Below are positions 1 to 7,716 of a stretch of DNA of 64,000 nucleotides, one piece after another (position 1 is the first letter of the stretch; every line of letters starts with the position of its first letter). Below the pieces are notes generated by a model, which saw only the letters and a program-made list of their open reading frames with translations, did no database searches and was not told where the DNA came from. The DNA comes from Pelagicoccus mobilis. GTDB lineage: Bacteria; Verrucomicrobiota; Verrucomicrobiia; Opitutales; Opitutaceae. Made by a program: the position numbers and the translations under genes. The DNA lies in contig NZ_JAENIL010000011.1 of assembly GCF_016595505.1 (NCBI RefSeq), positions 79,418 to 143,417 on the forward strand, written 5' to 3'.

Positions 1-1777
1 CTGGAGCGATCTCGGCGCTGCTGTAGTTGTCGAGTACTTCTGCGAAGCGATCCACTGGAAGTTGGGCTTCTTCGTCTCGACCGTTGATGGCGATCATTAC
101 GGCCTGATCTTCGAGAATGCGGAAATAAACGAAGGTGTTTTCGTCGGGCATGAACTGGAGGAGTTCTCCGTCGTGAAGAGCTTTGTTTTCTCCGCGCCAG
201 TGGTTGAGCTTTTTCATGTAGGCGAGGATTTCGTTTTCCTTATCCGTACGTCCTTTTTTTGTGAATACGCTACGCTCGTCGTCGGGCCAACCGCCCGGCA
301 TTGTTTGACGCCATGCTTCGTCATCTCCACCGCGGTTTTCGTGTTCCATCATTAACTCTGTTCCGTAGTAGACCTGTGGAATGCCGCGAGCTGTGAGCAG
401 GATGGAGTAGGCAATTTTGAAGAGGTTTTCGTCTTTGCCGAGATGTTCGAAGGCGCGCGACATGTCGTGGTTGTCGATGAAAATCACGTTGTTGTTCGGA
501 TCTGTATAGAGGCGATCCTGAGCGAAGGTGTAGTAGACTCGGCTGAGTCCTGTAGTCCAACCGAACTCTTCTTTGAGTCCGTCGCGAATGGCGAAGCTGA
601 GAGGGAAGTCGGTTACGCTGGGTAGCTCGGAGTCGTACCCGTCATCTGTTTTAACTGCATTATCTTGCCAGTAGGATTCGTGGGCGACGGTTTCAACCCA
701 GACTTCGCCGACGATGTTGAAGCTCGGATAAGCGGCGAGTACTTCTCTGACCCAGCGTGCCATGTAGTCTTTGTAAGGGTACAGGTAAGTGTCCATGCGA
801 ATGCCGTCGATTCCGGAAAACTCGATCCACCAGATGGAATTTTGGATCAAATAGTCGGCTAGCAGCTCGTTATGCTGGTTGAGGTCCGGCATGTAGGGGA
901 CGAACCAGCCTTTTACCAAGCGGTTCTTGTCGTACTCGGAAGCGTGCGGATCGCCGTGAATGGTGCCTTTGAAATTCGTGTATCCAAATTCCTCAACATC
1001 GTGAACCCAGTCTTTAGTTGGGAGATCCGCCATCCACCAGTGGTCGAGGCCTATGTGGTTATGGATCATATCCATGATGACTTTCATTCCTCGGTCGTGA
1101 ACGTCGGAAACGAGTTGCTTGTAGGCCTCGTTGGTTCCGATCCGAGCATCGACTTTGTACATGTTGGAGGCCGCGTAGCCGTGGTAGCCACCGTACTCTG
1201 GAGGCGAGTTGTTCTCGAACATCGGGGTGAACCAGATGGCGGTCATTCCGAGGTCATCGATATAGCCGAGGTGATCCGAGATGCCTTGGATATCACCGCC
1301 TTGGCGTTTTGTTGGGTCGCTACGGTCGACCTTTTCGGTGAGACCTTCGATGTTGTCGTTGTCCACGTTTCCGTTGGCGAAGCGGTCTGGCATCATGAGG
1401 TAGATCAGGTCGCTGGAGTCGAAGCCTTGGTTGCGGCCTTCGGTGGCTTCACGCTGCTTGAGCTCGTAGTCTAAGGTGAAGGATTCGTCGCCGTTGCTCA
1501 GATTGATCGCTAGAGTGCCGGGTTGAGTCTCAGGCGATAGCTCTAGGTAAAGGAAAAGATAGTTGGGGGAATCGACTGCGATCTGTCGGGCGATGGAGAC
1601 TCCGGGAGCGTCGATTTCGGCCCTGTAGCTTCCGATATCTTCTGCGTAGAGTTGGATCTGCAGTTCCGATACAGGCATGTTGGCCCACCAGAATGGAGGG
1701 TCGATGCGGTCGATGTTTTTACCGAAGGTGAGGGTTGTCGCTACGACGGCGGAGAGAGCGATGAGTAATTGTTTCAT
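1..1777 (-). CDS. Secreted GH13 amylase, SusA/cyclomaltodextrinase-like (3' end cut by window edge)
   Basis: Alpha-glucan hydrolase of family GH13, probably periplasmic; it should cleave starch-derived oligosaccharides or cyclodextrins. The ATG at 1777 opens a signal peptide (MKQLLIALSAVVATT), followed by a beta-sandwich N domain of the cyclomaltodextrinase/neopullulanase type (FWWANMPVSELQIQLY). The catalytic barrel then shows the nucleophile in GIRMDTYLY (about D329), the acid/base in GEVWVE (about E358) and the third carboxylate in IDNHDM (about D438). 592 codons are visible and the C-terminal sheet domain is only beginning to end at the window edge, so the gene is probably close to complete in the genome. 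It lies just downstream of a second GH13 gene on the same strand, separated by a palindromic repeat; together they suggest a starch or maltodextrin locus. Family is secure, exact substrate is not. Confidence 0.9.
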   Translation of the reverse strand, partial: MKQLLIALSAVVATTLTFGKNIDRIDPPFWWANMPVSELQIQLYAEDIGSYRAEIDAPGVSIARQIAVDSPNYLFLYLELSPETQPGTLAINLSNGDESFTLDYELKQREATEGRNQGFDSSDLIYLMMPDRFANGNVDNDNIEGLTEKVDRSDPTKRQGGDIQGISDHLGYIDDLGMTAIWFTPMFENNSPPEYGGYHGYAASNMYKVDARIGTNEAYKQLVSDVHDRGMKVIMDMIHNHIGLDHWWMADLPTKDWVHDVEEFGYTNFKGTIHGDPHASEYDKNRLVKGWFVPYMPDLNQHNELLADYLIQNSIWWIEFSGIDGIRMDTYLYPYKDYMARWVREVLAAYPSFNIVGEVWVETVAHESYWQDNAVKTDDGYDSELPSVTDFPLSFAIRDGLKEEFGWTTGLSRVYYTFAQDRLYTDPNNNVIFIDNHDMSRAFEHLGKDENLFKIAYSILLTARGIPQVYYGTELMMEHENRGGDDEAWRQTMPGGWPDDERSVFTKKGRTDKENEILAYMKKLNHWRGENKALHDGELLQFMPDENTFVYFRILEDQAVMIAINGRDEEAQLPVDRFAEVLDNYSSAEIAP

Positions 1778-1928
1778 ACTTCTTGGGGGTAGGTCGCTGA
1801 AAAGGGGTGTGCGCCTCGTTTGGGGGCTTAGGCGGGGTATAGGTTTAGAGTTAAGGGAACTGTTGCTAAGGGCCCGACTCAAAGCTTGGACAAAGCTAAG
1901 CTGGGTAGGACAATTCTTAGAAACCCGT

Positions 1929-1994
1929 CGTAGCACGGTGCTTTAGCCCGCGTAAACCTGGCGATGTGGACGCGGGCTAAAGCTCCGCGCTACG
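1929..1994. repeat. REP-like palindromic element
   Basis: Two 25-nt arms (1929-1953 and 1970-1994) are inverted complements of each other at 23 of 25 positions, around a 16-nt loop. The arm core is GCTTTAGCCCGCGT. The element sits in the gap between two amylase genes, right after the stop of the upstream one. This is the form of a dispersed REP/BIME-type repeat; on RNA it would make a long hairpin that could protect the 3' end of the upstream message. Confidence 0.75.
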
Positions 1995-2011
1995 GTATCG
2001 TCTTGCGGCCT

Positions 2012-3400
2012 CTACTCTTTCTCACGCACGAAAACTTCGAACGCCCAGGGCTCGAGGCTGATCTCGCAGGTATTTTTGAAACGGTTCTTTTGTCCGGAGA
2101 AAAAGGATCGATAGACGTTGCCCATCTTCGAACAGGCCGCGGTGCAATGAACGGATTCGTTGGAAAGATTCGCGAATACGACGACTTGCGAGTCCTTATT
2201 CTCTCGGCGGAAAGCGAAGACCTTTTCGTTTGCAGTAGTTGGGATGCGGACGAGTTTCGCACCTGTGCCATGCAGGGCTGATACGCTGCGTTTCAGCTCG
2301 ATGAGTTGGCTGTAGTATTCGCTTTCCGAGAAATCCTTCCACTCGATCGGATCGCGTTCGAAAAACTCTAGTCGCTTGTCCAAGGAAGCCTCTTGGCCGT
2401 TGTAGATAAGTGGAATGCCTGGCATCGTGAATGAGAGCAGGTCAAATACGCGCTTGGCTGGCCCCATGCGCTCAGCAGTGGTCCCGGCCCACGAATTCTC
2501 GTCGTGGTTGGAGGTGAAGGTCAGCAAGGCTGTACCTTTGGGCATGTAGAGCTTTTCCCGAGCGAGAATGTCGTCGAGATGGGAGGCGGGGGCTTTTCCT
2601 TGGGCGATTGCGTTGAAAGCGTGGTGACGTTCCCAGGCGTATGATGCGTGGAAGGCCTCTAGGTTGAAGTCACCTTGGTAGGACTCCGCGAGCATGAAGA
2701 AATCCGGCTTGATTTTACGAAGTTGCTTGGAGGCTTCATTCCAAAAGTCAGTGGGAACGCCGGCAGCGAAATCGCAACGATAACCGTCAATATCGTATTC
2801 GTTGATCCAGTACGCCATGGCGTCGATCATGGTGGTCCAAAGTTCCTGGTTGTTGAAATCCAGTTGAATGACGTCTGTCCAGTCTGTGCCGTGTGGAGGC
2901 ATGAAGTTGCCCTCTGGGTCTTTGGCGTAGAAATCTGGATTACTCTTTGTCCAAGGATTTTCCCAAGCGGAATGGTTGGCGACCCAGTCCAGCACGATCT
3001 TGAGCCCACGTTTATGGGCAGCCTTCACGAAAGAACGGAAACTCTCCTTGTCGCCAAATTCCGGATTGATGCCTTTGTAGTCTGCGATCGAGTAGTAGCT
3101 GCCCAGTGTACCCTTCCGGTTGGTTTTTCCTATTGGGTGAATAGGCATCAGCCAGACCGTTTGTATGCCCAATTCCTGGATACGATCGAGCTGCTTTTCA
3201 GCCGCAGCAAATGTGCCTTCTTCCGAGAACTGTCGTACGTTCAGCTCGTAAATCGTATCGTCGAGAATCCACTGGGGAGCGGGCAGCGTTTCTTCGCCGA
3301 AGTGGATTTTGTGGGCGTTGGCTGGATTGCCGAAAGTGCAGATTGTAGCGGATACGACGGCTGTAGCCGCGATCAAATGTCGTAGGCGGGGTGAGGTCAT
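2012..3400 (-). CDS. Secreted alpha-amylase family GH13 protein
   Basis: Second exported alpha-glucanase. I place the start at the ATG at 3400 because it opens a good signal peptide (MTSPRLRHLIAATAVVSA, cleavage near ANA-HK); a GTG at 3439 would add 13 polar residues in front. The 462-residue protein is a compact GH13 barrel: the early VRQFSEEGTF strand, then DGYRCDFAAG with nucleophile about D210, MLAESYQ with acid/base about E239, and TSNHDENSW with about D300. It ends in a short beta domain typical of GH13. Compared with its neighbour it lacks the N-terminal beta-sandwich, so the two are likely complementary enzymes of one starch-degrading locus, not a recent duplication. Confidence 0.9.
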   Translation of the reverse strand: MTSPRLRHLIAATAVVSATICTFGNPANAHKIHFGEETLPAPQWILDDTIYELNVRQFSEEGTFAAAEKQLDRIQELGIQTVWLMPIHPIGKTNRKGTLGSYYSIADYKGINPEFGDKESFRSFVKAAHKRGLKIVLDWVANHSAWENPWTKSNPDFYAKDPEGNFMPPHGTDWTDVIQLDFNNQELWTTMIDAMAYWINEYDIDGYRCDFAAGVPTDFWNEASKQLRKIKPDFFMLAESYQGDFNLEAFHASYAWERHHAFNAIAQGKAPASHLDDILAREKLYMPKGTALLTFTSNHDENSWAGTTAERMGPAKRVFDLLSFTMPGIPLIYNGQEASLDKRLEFFERDPIEWKDFSESEYYSQLIELKRSVSALHGTGAKLVRIPTTANEKVFAFRRENKDSQVVVFANLSNESVHCTAACSKMGNVYRSFFSGQKNRFKNTCEISLEPWAFEVFVREKE

Positions 3401-3617
3401 TGTGCCGCTAGAATGCAATTGCTGCAGCAAAGATGACACCTCGAAGCCTAGGAAAAATCTGGGGAGCCTTGGAGAAAACTTAGGATGATGAACATGGGTT
3501 AGGTTCTTGGCAGTGCGGAGTTTAGGGATAACCAGAGCCTAGGTGGGAGCTGTGATAGGTACTGATTTTCCCTAGGAGGCGCTCCCTCTCTACGTCTGAA
3601 GAGTGGGGTTGGCAAGA

Positions 3618-3643
3618 GAAGCCGAGCATGGCTGCTCGGCTTC
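3618..3643 (-). terminator. Hairpin downstream of the fasciclin gene
   Basis: An 11-bp perfect stem (GAAGCCGAGCA paired with TGCTCGGCTTC, loop TGGC) lies about 28 bp after the stop of the minus-strand fasciclin gene. The following bases on that strand are TCTTG, not a clean T run, so it is either a weak intrinsic terminator or an mRNA 3'-end stabiliser. Confidence 0.55.
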
Positions 3644-3670
3644 ATTACTTATAGTTGACCTGGAAATAGG

Positions 3671-4186
3671 TTAGGCTTCGGGAATGATGACTTTGTCGAT
3701 GACGTGGATTACCCCGTTGCTCGCCATAATGTCTGTCGCAACGACGTTCGCGTCCTGTACCATAACTGTTCCGTCGTTGATCGCTATCTCGATTTTTGAA
3801 CCATTGGCTGTCGCCACCTTACCGGCTGCGACATCCTTCGCGAGGACCTTCGCGGGGACGACGTGGTATGTTAGAATGGATACAAGCTTGTCCTTGTTCT
3901 CCGGCCTCAGGAGCGATTCGATGGTTCCTTCTGGCAGTGCCGCAAAGGCTTCGTCCGTCGGTGCGAAGACGGTGTAAGGACCTTCGCCTTGAAGCACGTC
4001 AACGAGGTCAGCGGCTTTCACTGCTGCTACGAGAGTTGTGAAGTTTTCGGCCGAGGCGGCTACGCCGACGAGATCCTGTTTGGCCTTCTTCGACTTGTAT
4101 CCGTAGTTGCCGGCTGTTGCGAAACTCGCTGCGATTACTCCAGCGAGGCAGATTGCTAAGAATTTGATTGGTGTTTTTGTGAACAT
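3671..4186 (-). CDS. Secreted fasciclin (FAS1) domain protein
   Basis: Single-domain FAS1 protein of 171 residues, exported and probably involved in adhesion or cell-surface contacts. The start is the ATG at 4186, which has a textbook AGGAGG Shine-Dalgarno at 4191-4196 and opens a signal peptide (FLAICLAGVIAASFATA). After it come the FAS1 hallmarks: FTTLVAAVKAADLVDVL, GPYTVFAPTDEAFAALP (first conserved box), LTYHVV, and the C-terminal box SNGVIHVIDKVIIP. The reading frame stays open upstream to 4357 but that extension has no signal sequence and would bury the ribosome site. It stands alone, with its own downstream hairpin. Confidence 0.92.
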   Translation of the reverse strand: MFTKTPIKFLAICLAGVIAASFATAGNYGYKSKKAKQDLVGVAASAENFTTLVAAVKAADLVDVLQGEGPYTVFAPTDEAFAALPEGTIESLLRPENKDKLVSILTYHVVPAKVLAKDVAAGKVATANGSKIEIAINDGTVMVQDANVVATDIMASNGVIHVIDKVIIPEA

Positions 4187-4566
4187 GTTTCCTCCTGATT
4201 GTGTGTGTGGCGACGGTCGCACGAACTGTATTTGAACATCGCTTTGGGGAGGGAACGCTACTTCTGAACAACTGATTGGACTCGATTCGACCTTGAGAGC
4301 CCATTCGTTTGATCCGAAAGTTGTTCGAGTGGCTGTGGCATTAATCAGGAGAACCAATCAAATATCGTGATATCCGTTCCAATCGCTCAATCAACCGCAG
4401 ATCCGCTGCACCAACGTGGCTCTGTTGCCCTGGCTGCTTTTATGTACCCCATCCAGAATCTTGGTGTATCTTCCTGCTGGAAGTGGTTATTTAGATAATT
4501 CTGATCGAACTCTGGTGGAGAAAGCCGGTTGAGGCTTAAAACGGGTGAGTGGCTTAGCTTTCATGT
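4187..4566. other. Gene-free stretch upstream of the fasciclin gene
   Basis: 380 bp between the fasciclin start and the toxin stop. It must hold the fasciclin promoter, but I cannot pick a convincing -35/-10 pair. The only structure seen is a short inverted repeat ATATC-GT-GATAT at 4362-4373. No coding frame here has recognisable protein features. Confidence 0.6.
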
Positions 4567-4911
4567 TCAGGTTATGCCTCTTCCGCTGGGAGCATTTGGC
4601 CGCTCATCTCTCTCATCGAGAATCGCTCGAATGCCGGCTGGGTTTTGTCTCATGTCAAGAACCGCGACGACACAAGCTAGGTTTGATTCTGTGCTGTAGT
4701 AGACTGCGAAAGGAAAACGCTTGAGGAGCATGCGATGGTATCCGAATCGCACGGGATGAACGCCTGCGTGCAGACGCAATGAAGCAATGTCACCCATAGT
4801 CGAATCAGTGAAGTATCCACCTATACCTTCTGCTATGTTTTCGTAAAAGCGTTTACCTGCTTTGATATCGGAAATCGACTCATCAAGAAGAGTGACTTCG
4901 AATCGCTTCAT
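4567..4911 (-). CDS. Type II toxin of the RelE/ParE superfamily
   Basis: Small basic protein (114 residues) with the ParE/RelE pattern: an N-terminal strand (FEVTLLDESISDI), two helices, then LRLHAGVHPVRFGYHRMLLKRFPFAVYYS and a final strand with VAVLDMRQNP. The KRFPFAVYY segment is characteristic of the toxins paired with TIGR02574-type antitoxins. The start codon overlaps the stop of the upstream antitoxin (ATGA at 4908-4911), so the two are translationally coupled. The C-terminus runs about 15 residues longer than usual. Whether it cleaves mRNA or poisons gyrase cannot be read from sequence. Confidence 0.85.
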   Translation of the reverse strand: MKRFEVTLLDESISDIKAGKRFYENIAEGIGGYFTDSTMGDIASLRLHAGVHPVRFGYHRMLLKRFPFAVYYSTESNLACVVAVLDMRQNPAGIRAILDERDERPNAPSGRGIT

Positions 4912-5123
4912 TCCTCGAGCATACGTTTGGCTTCTTCGATAGAGTAGAATTTTGCTTCCCCAGATTCTATTCTACTTCTCCTTTGCGACAGAACATCTTC
5001 ATGCCAATTTGGAGAAGCGGGTTCTGTCTTTTCGTGGCATAACGCATCCCAGAGAGCTTCCATCGCTCTAAGTCTTTCTGGGGGAGTCATCTTTTCGATT
5101 TCGGTTATGCTCATCATTTTCAT
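4908..5123 (-). CDS. Antitoxin, TIGR02574-type addiction module component
   Basis: 71-residue acidic protein with the family signature: TPPERLRAMEALWDAL near the N-terminus, then PNWHEDVLSQRRSRIESGEAKFYSIEEAKRML. It precedes the toxin with a 4-bp overlap, the normal antitoxin-first order. Two start codons are possible: ATG at 5123, or the in-frame ATG at 5117, which has AGGA a few bases upstream. It probably neutralises the toxin and represses the pair. Repetitive palindromic DNA lies directly upstream (5171-5286), a common setting for mobile toxin-antitoxin cassettes. Confidence 0.85.
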   Translation of the reverse strand: MKMMSITEIEKMTPPERLRAMEALWDALCHEKTEPASPNWHEDVLSQRRSRIESGEAKFYSIEEAKRMLEE

Positions 5124-5170
5124 CCTAGTCGCTTCGCTTGCTTGCTCAAGCTCATCTTTTTAGGTGATTC

Positions 5171-5286
5171 ACAGGTTACGTTGCCCTGCAACGCTGCCAT
5201 CAGGCAACGCTGAGGCTGCGTTTGCAGCCGCCCCGTGTTTGGTTCGATCTACTATCTGCGGTACGGCGGTGAGCGCCGACCCTACA
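5171..5286. repeat. Cluster of short palindromes between antitoxin and permease genes
   Basis: Three unlike hairpins are packed here: repeated CAACG/GTTGC units at about 5180-5210, GGCTGC-gttt-GCAGCC at 5214-5229, and CGGCG-gtgag-CGCCG at 5264-5278 inside a longer GTAGGGTCGGCGCTC-type motif. The CAACG units resemble the core of the 28-nt repeat found at 14224 and 20201. It looks like several nested copies of dispersed genomic repeats. Confidence 0.6.
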
Positions 5287-5302
5287 CAGGACTGACAGCC
5301 GA

Positions 5303-6217
5303 TCAGAGCAAGGCTATCGCCAGCACCAGAGACACGATAGAGAGAAGGGTACTGAGTATCACAATGTTTCGTGCCATCACGCCGTCATTGCTTAGCATCT
5401 CTGCGAGTACGTAAGAGAACACGGCTGTGGGGCAGGAGAGGAAGATTACCGCGACTTTCAGGCTGGTTGGATCGAGCCCGAGAGCTCTTCCAACAAAGTA
5501 CCCAAGTAGTGGGCTGAAAGCTACGTTGATTAGGGCGGCGATTGTTGAGAGCCCGATGCGTCCTTTGAGTTCATCGAATTTCAATCCGGCACCAAGTCCA
5601 ATCAGAGCGAGAGGCAGCGCGATCTGCCCGAGAGCGACGAAGGCCCGGCGAATCATGGTAGGGATTTCCGCTCCGGCTAGGTTGACCGCGAAACCAAGAA
5701 TGCAGGCGAGGATGAGTGGATTGCGGAAGCCATGCTTCCAGACAGCTTGCAGCGGGTTGTCGCTCTTTTCTTTGGAGTGGAGAATGAGCAGAGCGACGCT
5801 CGATGTATTGTAGAAAAGAATACAAATGCCGCTCGTGAACATGCCGAGGTCGAGGCCTTCTTGGCCGAGTGCAAAGTAGACGACAGGAAAGCCGACAAAG
5901 GCGAGGTTGCCGCGGTAGCTGCCTTGCACGAACGAACCGATTGAATCGCGTGGGACTTTCAACACCAGCACCAGCAGGTAAGCCAGCACGATTGAGGCTC
6001 CGATCACGATGAGCATCGTATAGAGCAACCCAAATCCCGCTTCGCTCTCCAGATCGATCTCGGCGACCTTGTAGAAGATCAGTATGGGCAGGCCCCAGAA
6101 GTAGGTGAGGCGATTGAGCTCTTTGAAGAAACCTTCCTGAAAGAAGCGTGCCTGCGAAAGGGCTTTGCCCAAGATGATGAGCAACAGGACTGGGACAATA
6201 CTTTCGAGGACGATCAT
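5303..6217 (-). CDS. AEC-family (auxin efflux carrier-like) permease
   Basis: Integral membrane transporter of 304 residues with about ten hydrophobic helices in the two-fold arrangement of the AEC/PIN family. It begins MIVLESIVPVLLLIILGKAL with no signal peptide; the Asn/Pro-containing crossover regions (GNLAFVGFPVVYFALG in the first half and FLSCPTAVFSYVLAEML in the second) fit the family. Bacterial AEC proteins export or import small carboxylates such as malate or malonate, but the substrate cannot be told here. The ATG at 6217 is followed upstream by a separate acetyltransferase gene on the same strand. Confidence 0.88.
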   Translation of the reverse strand: MIVLESIVPVLLLIILGKALSQARFFQEGFFKELNRLTYFWGLPILIFYKVAEIDLESEAGFGLLYTMLIVIGASIVLAYLLVLVLKVPRDSIGSFVQGSYRGNLAFVGFPVVYFALGQEGLDLGMFTSGICILFYNTSSVALLILHSKEKSDNPLQAVWKHGFRNPLILACILGFAVNLAGAEIPTMIRRAFVALGQIALPLALIGLGAGLKFDELKGRIGLSTIAALINVAFSPLLGYFVGRALGLDPTSLKVAVIFLSCPTAVFSYVLAEMLSNDGVMARNIVILSTLLSIVSLVLAIALL

Positions 6218-6258
6218 GGAATACCGTGTCTATCAGCTTCGAAAGGAGATGCTAGCGT

Positions 6259-6717
6259 TTATTGGTTACGCTCTGTTTCGAAGAGCTTGTAGTGCGTTTC
6301 GTTCATGCCGAGTGATCGGTAGACCGCTTGAGCACCCTTGTTCTCTCTCTCGACATAGAGACGAAAACCGCAAATACGGGAGTCATCTGCGGCGAGTGAT
6401 TCGACGTAACGGTAAAGTTGGGTGAAGAGTCCTTGGCGTCGTGCTTCGGGGACAACGTAGACGCTTTGTATCCACCAGAACAGACCGTTCCGCCAATCGC
6501 TCCATTCAGTGGTGATCATGAGGCTGGCGGCTATTTTTCCGTCCAGTTCGGCAACGAGATAGAACCCGAGCTCGGGATGTTCGAAGAGGGAGTGTACGCC
6601 TTTTCGAATCGTGGCGGGGGCGAGGACCTTGCCCTCCGTCTCGAGAGCCATGGCGATGTTGAACTCGGCGATAATAGCCGCGTCTTCGGGAGTGGCTCGT
6701 CGGATAGTGACTGGCAT
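6259..6717 (-). CDS. GNAT-family N-acetyltransferase
   Basis: 152-residue single-domain acetyltransferase. It opens with the typical VTIRRATPEDAAIIAEFN strand-helix, and the acetyl-CoA pyrophosphate loop is visible as VVPEARRQGLFTQLYRYV (R-R-Q-G-L-F in place of Q/RxxGxG/A). The C-terminal YVERENKGAQAVYRSLGM is the motif B region. It transfers an acetyl group from acetyl-CoA to an amine on an unknown acceptor. It lies 41 bp upstream of the AEC permease and 41 bp downstream of lpxI, so the three minus-strand genes could be one transcript. Confidence 0.88.
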   Translation of the reverse strand: MPVTIRRATPEDAAIIAEFNIAMALETEGKVLAPATIRKGVHSLFEHPELGFYLVAELDGKIAASLMITTEWSDWRNGLFWWIQSVYVVPEARRQGLFTQLYRYVESLAADDSRICGFRLYVERENKGAQAVYRSLGMNETHYKLFETERNQ

Positions 6718-6758
6718 GATTGGCTGATCGATCGCAATGAAAGATCGTGTCGCGTTGT

Positions 6759-7595
6759 TTAAAAGCCGATGATCTGGATCTTGTGGCGTTTGGCTTCGGC
6801 GAGAATCTTTTCCTTTTCGATCATGATGACGGAGCCGGCTTTAAGGACGGCGGTGCCGATGTTGTGCTCGGCCATGATTTCTAGGGTGCGTAGTCCAAAA
6901 ACGGGTACGTCGAAGCGGTAGTCTTGTTCGCGTTTTACCGTTTTGACGAAGATGAGTTGGTCGGTTTTGAAGGTGCCTGCTCGCTTGAGCATCGGGTCGG
7001 TGCCTTCAAAGGCTTCGACGGCAAGCACTGTACCTTTGCGAACGACGGTGCCTTGGCCGACGTCGAGTCGAGCCATCTCTTGGGCGATCTCGATTCCGTG
7101 CTGGATGTAGGTGTCTTCGATCTTGTCGTAGACTTTGGTCATGTGCCCGACCTCGGCCATTTGGTCGTCGATGAAACAACGGGCGTCGAGCGCGGTTTGG
7201 CCGTTTGTAGCGAGCTCGTCGGCAATCGCTCCGAAGATGGTGTGGGCGTTCTTGCGTTTGAGCTTAACGAGCAGAGCGGCCGCTTTGACGTCGGGTTTGA
7301 GATCGCGAAAGAGTTTGCCAGGTTTTACTTGGCCAGCGGCGATGGTGTACTTGCAGCCGAACTTGCGCAGGGCTTTGAGCCAGGCTCCGACTTTGCCGAC
7401 GTTGATGACTGCTCGTTTGTCGGCGGGGAAGGTGTCGATAGTTTCCTCTGCGGCTTCGCCGTCGAAAGCGATGAGCCGCATGTCGATGCCCGCGGCGAGG
7501 GCTTTCTCCGCGATCAGACGCGGGTAGACGCCGCGCCCGGCGATGAGGCCGACGGGAGCGGTGCGGTCAAAGTCTGGAGGGAGGAAGGTGGACAT
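6759..7595 (-). CDS. lpxI: UDP-2,3-diacylglucosamine pyrophosphatase, LpxI type
   Basis: LpxI hydrolyses UDP-2,3-diacylglucosamine to lipid X in lipid A synthesis, replacing LpxH in many non-enteric Gram-negatives. The 278-residue protein shows the N-terminal GLIAGRGVYPRLIAEKA and the C-terminal domain (former DUF1009) with DELATNGQTALDA, FIDDQMAEVGHMT, and TVVRKGTVLAVEAFEGTD. I choose the ATG at 7595; the frame runs on to 7628 but those 11 residues are encoded by a dispersed repeat (CCCACGAAGG unit), not by protein-coding sequence. It follows leuS on the same strand. Its presence indicates an LPS-bearing outer membrane. Confidence 0.9.
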   Translation of the reverse strand: MSTFLPPDFDRTAPVGLIAGRGVYPRLIAEKALAAGIDMRLIAFDGEAAEETIDTFPADKRAVINVGKVGAWLKALRKFGCKYTIAAGQVKPGKLFRDLKPDVKAAALLVKLKRKNAHTIFGAIADELATNGQTALDARCFIDDQMAEVGHMTKVYDKIEDTYIQHGIEIAQEMARLDVGQGTVVRKGTVLAVEAFEGTDPMLKRAGTFKTDQLIFVKTVKREQDYRFDVPVFGLRTLEIMAEHNIGTAVLKAGSVIMIEKEKILAEAKRHKIQIIGF

Positions 7596-7600
7596 GGTTT

Positions 7601-7712
7601 TCTGCCCACGAAGGGCACTAAGGGACACGAAGTGATCGGGTTGTGTTTATCGCGGCACAAGGCCGCTTCCCACATTGAGTTCTTTGTGTGGCTTCGTGGT
7701 CTTCGTGGGCGA
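7601..7712. repeat. Dispersed CCCACGAAGG-type repeats between leuS and lpxI
   Basis: Between the leuS stop and the lpxI start are two oppositely oriented repeat units: CCCACGAAGGGCACTAAG followed by GACACGAAG and GTGATCGGGTTGTG (7604-7645), and the inverted TGGCTTCGTGGTCTTCGTGG (7689-7708), with a small GCGG-cacaag-GCCGC hairpin between them. The same modules recur upstream of leuS at 10303-10345. Function unknown. Confidence 0.65.
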
Positions 7713-7716
7713 CTAA

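Noticed and set aside
4187..4357. 57-residue extension of the fasciclin protein
   Set aside because: The ATG at 4186 has a perfect Shine-Dalgarno and signal peptide.
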